A stretch of 10,203 bases of DNA from Bacteroides sp. (GTDB lineage Bacteria; Bacteroidota; Bacteroidia; Bacteroidales; Bacteroidaceae), in contig DXOJ01000076.1 in NCBI GenBank assembly GCA_019412865.1, forward strand, positions 1 to 10,203. Reading direction: 5' to 3'. The notes under the pieces were generated by a model. That model made no database searches. It worked only from the letters and a program-made list of their open reading frames with translations, and had not been told where the DNA came from. Below, in pieces: positions 6,835 to 10,203 of the stretch; positions within the stretch are counted from its first letter, which is position 1; every line of letters starts with the position of its first letter. A program made the position numbers and the translations under genes.

Positions 6835-6872
6835 TTCTCTTATTTTTAGCTTTGTATGTAGTTTTATCTTTT

Positions 6873-9020
6873 CTATTTTCTGAAGAACCTGTCTACGTCT
6901 AATGCAAGTCCGATGGAGAAGTTGGTTCCCTGGGTATAAGGAGAGTTTGCGTCATAATAGCTTGGAACATAATTAAATATGTTGTTGACGGCCATATTCA
7001 GGCTGACTCCTTTCCAGATCCCTTGTGTCAACGTCAGGTTCCACATCGTATATCCCGGATAAGTCACTCCGGTAGTCCCTTCATCCGGATTATTGCCCAC
7101 ATATTTATTGGTTTCTACTTTGGATAACGCACGTCCGTTCAGGGAAAGATTGAATTGATAATTATCCCATGATTTGCCGTATTCGATACGTGCGGTCGCT
7201 GAATGTGGGCGGGTACTGGAGAATTTCATTTGTCCGTCGCACATAAACTCGTGGAGGTATCCGTAAGAAACACGTATTCCCAGACCACAAGGATATTTGG
7301 CGGAGGCGTTGATATCCACACCGGCGATGTCTACTTTCTCTGTATTGATATATAGCTGTGCCCATCTTCCGTCAGTGTCGCGGAATGAAGTCAGGTCGAT
7401 CCGGTCATTGACAAGGTTGTAATATCCTGAAACGGTAAAATTGTAACGGTTCTTGGTATATTCCGCCGAGAGCGAGAAGTTGTGGCTCGTCTCCGATTTC
7501 AGGTCGGGATTACCATAAATCATCATGGCATTTGCCATGTCGAAGTTCATATACATTTCTTTGAGGGTAGGAGAGCGGAATCCCTGTGAGTATGAGCCAC
7601 GGAGAGAGCAGTTGGCTATTTTGTACATCAGTCCGATGTGCGGAGATATATGACGTACGTTAGATTGTGAGAAATAGTCGAAACGTACCCCGCTGATTAC
7701 GTTGAAATGTTCGGTCGGGTTCCAGTCGAACTGTCCGAATGCATCTGCCGAGTGCATGGTATAACTTCCATTGTTGGTAAATTGATAAGACAATAGATAG
7801 TCACGCATATAATCTCCTCCTACGGTCAGAATGTTTTTATCGTTGAAGGTGTAATTGTAGAGTGCGCGTACGCTATGTTGCACATTGCTGTAATCGCGGA
7901 CATCGTATTTGTATGAGGTCAGATAATCACTTTTATCATATTGGTCGAATGTATAGGCAACTTCCAGATTACTCATGATGTTGAAATCATAGTTGGCTTT
8001 CAGACCTCCGCTGAAATCACGATAACGGTCTTTGCTATCGCCGGTCTTATCCCGTTCGCGGAAATAATAACCTCTGCGTGCAGTCAGTTTCAACTGTTCA
8101 ATCGGTCTGTAAACAAGACGTTCTTTCACATTCCATGTGCGGTTTCCGAAGATGGTTGTCACATCTCCTTCCGGTACGTCGTAAGAATCGGACATTGTAT
8201 GTTGCACATTCGTCTGGCTGTTGAATTTACCGGCTTTGAAACTGAAAGTTCCGCCATATCGTTGGTCGTTATGTTCACCGAAGCGGCTGTTTACATTTAA
8301 ATTCCATGGGTCCTCGGAATCACGGGTGATGATGTTGATTACGCCACCTACTGCACTGGAACCATAGAGAGTAGAGGCAGCCCCTTTTACAATTTCTACC
8401 CGTTCCACGTTATCGAGGTTCAATCGGTTGTAGTCGACGTTGTTTAAAGTTTCTCCTGCCAGGCGTTCGCCATCTACCAGGAAGAGTACAGAGTTTCCTC
8501 CGAATCCCTGCATATTGATAGAAACCTGCTGATCCATTGAATAGGAAAATTCAATGCCCGGCAGTTCCGATTGTAATAATTGTCCTACGTTGGTTGCATC
8601 TACCTTCTTAATATCGTCTGCTGTGATTACACGAGTGATGATAGGAGCATCTTTCAGTAATTTGGGAGTACGTGTACCTGTGACAACCACTGTTCCCAGG
8701 TCAAACTGATCTTCCGATAAGCGGAAACTTAGTCTTTTCTCTTTCCCTACAGTCAGTCTTTTTTCTTGTGGCTGATAGCCTACATACGAGGCGGTGATGA
8801 GGTATGTACCGGTTCCGGGGAGTTGTAATGTATATGTGCCGTCGACGGATGTGACGGCTCCGGTTCCTTTACCTTTGATGGAAATCGTTGCACCAGGGAG
8901 AGGTTCCCCTTCTGTATCAGTTACACGTCCGCTGATGTGATAAGTTGAGTGTTGTGCTAATGTGGTGCAAGTTGCTATAAATGAAAAAAGCAATAATGAT
9001 ATTATAAATGTAGGTTTCAT
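6873..9020 (-). CDS. hmuR: TonB-dependent outer-membrane haem receptor HmuR (715 aa)
   Basis: A signal peptide spans residues 1 to about 22. A carboxypeptidase-regulatory-like domain follows at about 28-101 (ISGRVTDTEGEPLPGATI...), as is common in Bacteroidota receptors. A TonB-box-like VVVTGTRT lies at 111-118, then the plug at about 123-233 (LVDGERLAG, VERVEIVKGAASTLYGSSAVGGVINIIT). The 22-strand barrel runs from about 240 to 715, ending in aromatic Phe-Phe-Arg-Lys. A FRAP-type block (GFRSPTLKEMY, 480-490) and an NPNL-type block (YGNPDLKSE, 502-510) are the hallmarks of haem receptors. The ~11-residue segment between them holds Met (M491, M495, M499, M500) and no His, although many haem receptors have a ligand His there. 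The start codon overlaps the hmuY stop as ATGA, so translation is probably coupled. It would receive haem from HmuY and deliver it to the periplasm where HmuS sits. Confidence 0.94.
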   Translation of the reverse strand: MKPTFIISLLLFSFIATCTTLAQHSTYHISGRVTDTEGEPLPGATISIKGKGTGAVTSVDGTYTLQLPGTGTYLITASYVGYQPQEKRLTVGKEKRLSFRLSEDQFDLGTVVVTGTRTPKLLKDAPIITRVITADDIKKVDATNVGQLLQSELPGIEFSYSMDQQVSINMQGFGGNSVLFLVDGERLAGETLNNVDYNRLNLDNVERVEIVKGAASTLYGSSAVGGVINIITRDSEDPWNLNVNSRFGEHNDQRYGGTFSFKAGKFNSQTNVQHTMSDSYDVPEGDVTTIFGNRTWNVKERLVYRPIEQLKLTARRGYYFRERDKTGDSKDRYRDFSGGLKANYDFNIMSNLEVAYTFDQYDKSDYLTSYKYDVRDYSNVQHSVRALYNYTFNDKNILTVGGDYMRDYLLSYQFTNNGSYTMHSADAFGQFDWNPTEHFNVISGVRFDYFSQSNVRHISPHIGLMYKIANCSLRGSYSQGFRSPTLKEMYMNFDMANAMMIYGNPDLKSETSHNFSLSAEYTKNRYNFTVSGYYNLVNDRIDLTSFRDTDGRWAQLYINTEKVDIAGVDINASAKYPCGLGIRVSYGYLHEFMCDGQMKFSSTRPHSATARIEYGKSWDNYQFNLSLNGRALSKVETNKYVGNNPDEGTTGVTYPGYTMWNLTLTQGIWKGVSLNMAVNNIFNYVPSYYDANSPYTQGTNFSIGLALDVDRFFRK
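9017..9020 (-). promoter_or_regulatory. ATGA stop-start overlap coupling hmuY to hmuR
   Basis: On the minus strand the hmuR ATG (9020-9018) shares bases with the hmuY TGA (9019-9017). No Shine-Dalgarno-like site is evident, so re-initiation by the terminating ribosome is the likely way hmuR is translated. Confidence 0.75.
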
Positions 9021-9700
9021 TCTTGTTGATTGGTTTCATTGTTGTTGTCCTCGAACTCAAGCGGATACTGGAAATCGAAGTCAATATATCCTTTTAGACC
9101 TCTGGCATTCATGTAGTTGGTAAAACGGATCGCTGCGTATGTATTGTCTTTCAAACGTATCAAAAAAACTTGGTTTGACATGGTGTATACCGGAGGCATT
9201 GTTGCGGTATTAACGTCCAGCCAACTGGAAAGAACAGCATTACGGTAAGACTCTGTGTAGATAATGTTTCCGTCCATCATGCCCGACATGTCAATGGCTA
9301 TTTTATCGGTTGTCCATTCATCTTCTACAAAATCTTCCGCTTTAGGCAGTTTACCTGTTGCTTTAAACTCGTCGATACTTGTGTAAGTTGTTTTGTAGGC
9401 AGCACCCTCGTTGGTTTTTATATCATAACGATGAATAGCGAAATCCCACTTATCAGGAATTTGACTCTCATATTCCTCTCCGATTTTAACGGTGGTAACC
9501 GTACGTTCCGAAAGGTTAATGTAGGCCCATTCTGTATATTCAACAGTCTTGACTTGTGAAAAGCTATTCTCCTTGATTTCCATCTCCGTTTCGATGGGGG
9601 CATCATAAATATTTTCAAATATTCCATTACAAGCAGAGAGCGACATTGCCGCTCCCACTACTATAGTATATTTGAAAATAGCGTTCCTGCTTCTTTTCAT
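9017..9700 (-). CDS. hmuY: HmuY-family haem-binding lipoprotein (227 aa)
   Basis: A basic start (MKRSRNAIFKY) and hydrophobic segment lead to the lipobox LSAC, with C24 as the lipidated cysteine. The mature part is predicted to be mostly beta. It carries HmuY-family patterns: EYTEWAYINLSE (54-65), DKWDFAIHRYDIKTNEG (83-99) and DNTYAAIRFTNYMN (185-198). HmuY of P. gingivalis is a surface lipoprotein that takes haem from host proteins with two His ligands (H134 and H166) and hands it to HmuR. Here the loops where ligands are expected hold methionines instead: SGMMDGN (M138, M141, M142) and ATMPPVYTM (M168, M174). Met ligands have been described for HmuY homologues of other Bacteroidota, so Met-Met ligation is likely. 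H90 lies in the conserved WDFAIHR core, which I take to be structural. The gene follows the calycin-like gene by 15 bases and overlaps hmuR by 4. Confidence 0.9.
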   Translation of the reverse strand: MKRSRNAIFKYTIVVGAAMSLSACNGIFENIYDAPIETEMEIKENSFSQVKTVEYTEWAYINLSERTVTTVKIGEEYESQIPDKWDFAIHRYDIKTNEGAAYKTTYTSIDEFKATGKLPKAEDFVEDEWTTDKIAIDMSGMMDGNIIYTESYRNAVLSSWLDVNTATMPPVYTMSNQVFLIRLKDNTYAAIRFTNYMNARGLKGYIDFDFQYPLEFEDNNNETNQQE

Positions 9701-9715
9701 TGCTTATTTAATCGT

Positions 9716-10203
9716 TTATTGTGCGCTGTTAGTATTGCTTCCAGTAAAGTCTGTTGTAATATCCCATGGCATACTTCCTGGTTTAAAAACTACAGTAATA
9801 GTAGTTGTTCCGTCTGACTTAACTGTACCACTTAAACTCGTACCGGTGATTGCCAGAATTTCTCCTGTAGTCTTTTGGGTGTCTGCTTCAAAGCTACCGA
9901 TATTGAGTGAGTAACTACCGTCGTTTGCTTTAGTAACATTTACTCCCTTTACGGTGAACTTTTCAAAATAATTCATAGAACCACTTGTGTTATTGAAGCC
10001 GCTAATTGTAACATCTACTGTACTGCCTGTTGGATTTTCGATGATAACTTTGCAATCTTCAGTAGATTCAGTGGTATTCCCTTCTGGAGTAGTGACTGAA
10101 AGAGATAAATGAGTTTGGTATTTATAAGTATCTTTTATATAATAACCAACAGGTGTTTCTCCCTGTATGAAATCAATCTCCATTTTTCCCATAGGTACAG
10201 GAA
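9716..10203 (-). CDS. Calycin-like domain protein, C-terminal part (start outside window)
   Basis: The frame is open to the window edge. Residues P-V-P precede the ATG at 10192, so that ATG is probably internal. About 162 C-terminal residues are visible. They are rich in Thr, Ser, Gly and Asn with alternating beta-strand patterns, including VDVTISGFNN, NYFEKFTVKGVNVTK, DGSYSLNIGSFEAD and a closing VVFKPGSMPWDITTDFTG. This resembles the Bacteroidota calycin-like family (PF13944-type), usually secreted or lipid-anchored proteins of unknown role; the signal peptide would be upstream. The single Cys (in TEDCKVII) and the Met in PGSMPWD stand out. The gene ends 15 bases before hmuY, so it is probably part of the operon, and a second extracellular haem- or porphyrin-binding protein is a reasonable but unproven guess. 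P. gingivalis hmu, as I recall it, starts at hmuY, so this would be an addition. Confidence 0.65.
   Translation of the reverse strand, partial: PVPMGKMEIDFIQGETPVGYYIKDTYKYQTHLSLSVTTPEGNTTESTEDCKVIIENPTGSTVDVTISGFNNTSGSMNYFEKFTVKGVNVTKANDGSYSLNIGSFEADTQKTTGEILAITGTSLSGTVKSDGTTTITVVFKPGSMPWDITTDFTGSNTNSAQ

Noticed and set aside
6835..6872. The 38-base hmuR-hmuS gap as an internal promoter or attenuator
   Set aside because: I see only A-rich leader sequence on the coding strand, with no stem, T-tract or promoter pair.

Overview
The window looks like a Bacteroides chromosome segment (Bacteroidota). The support is a SusC-style carboxypeptidase-regulatory-like domain on the TonB receptor, lipoproteins with the usual Bacteroides architecture, A/T-only leaders in place of strong Shine-Dalgarno sites, moderate GC, and a haem-uptake (hmu) gene order like that of Porphyromonas gingivalis and gut Bacteroides.

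Layout. Positions 1-241 (+) hold the 3' end of a KDPG/KHG aldolase gene (eda). Positions 242-420 are a convergent intergenic region with three successive hairpins, two of them good + strand intrinsic terminators. Positions 419-709 (-) encode an unrecognised 96-residue two-helix membrane protein with a cysteine-rich loop. A minus-strand terminator at 741-785 closes the main operon. From 10203 down to 825, all on the minus strand, lies a tightly packed operon. In transcription order it holds a calycin-like domain protein (start outside the window), hmuY (haem-binding lipoprotein), hmuR (TonB-dependent haem receptor), hmuS (very large CobN-like chelatase), hmuT (polytopic membrane protein), hmuU (MotA/TolQ/ExbB family) and hmuV (DUF2149). 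Intergenic distances are 15, -4, 38, 6, 9 and -14 bases, so co-transcription and translational coupling are likely.

How the genes fit together. HmuY, and perhaps the calycin-like protein, would capture haem at the surface. HmuR would carry it across the outer membrane. HmuS is anchored at both ends and predicted to sit mainly in the periplasm; it has the CobN chelatase signatures and would act on the tetrapyrrole there. CobN-type metal insertion in B12 synthesis needs an ATPase partner (CobST or ChlID-like), and none is encoded here. Instead the operon encodes an ExbB-like channel and a DUF2149 protein whose single helix carries an Asp placed like the proton-carrying Asp of ExbD/TolR. I infer that HmuTUV form a proton-driven motor serving HmuS and/or HmuR. 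HmuS homologues of gut Bacteroides have, as far as I recall, been reported to remove iron from haem anaerobically; the motor coupling and the methionine-rich insert of HmuS are the less explained parts.

I see no mobile element, CRISPR array, tRNA or rRNA. The operon promoter is not in the window.
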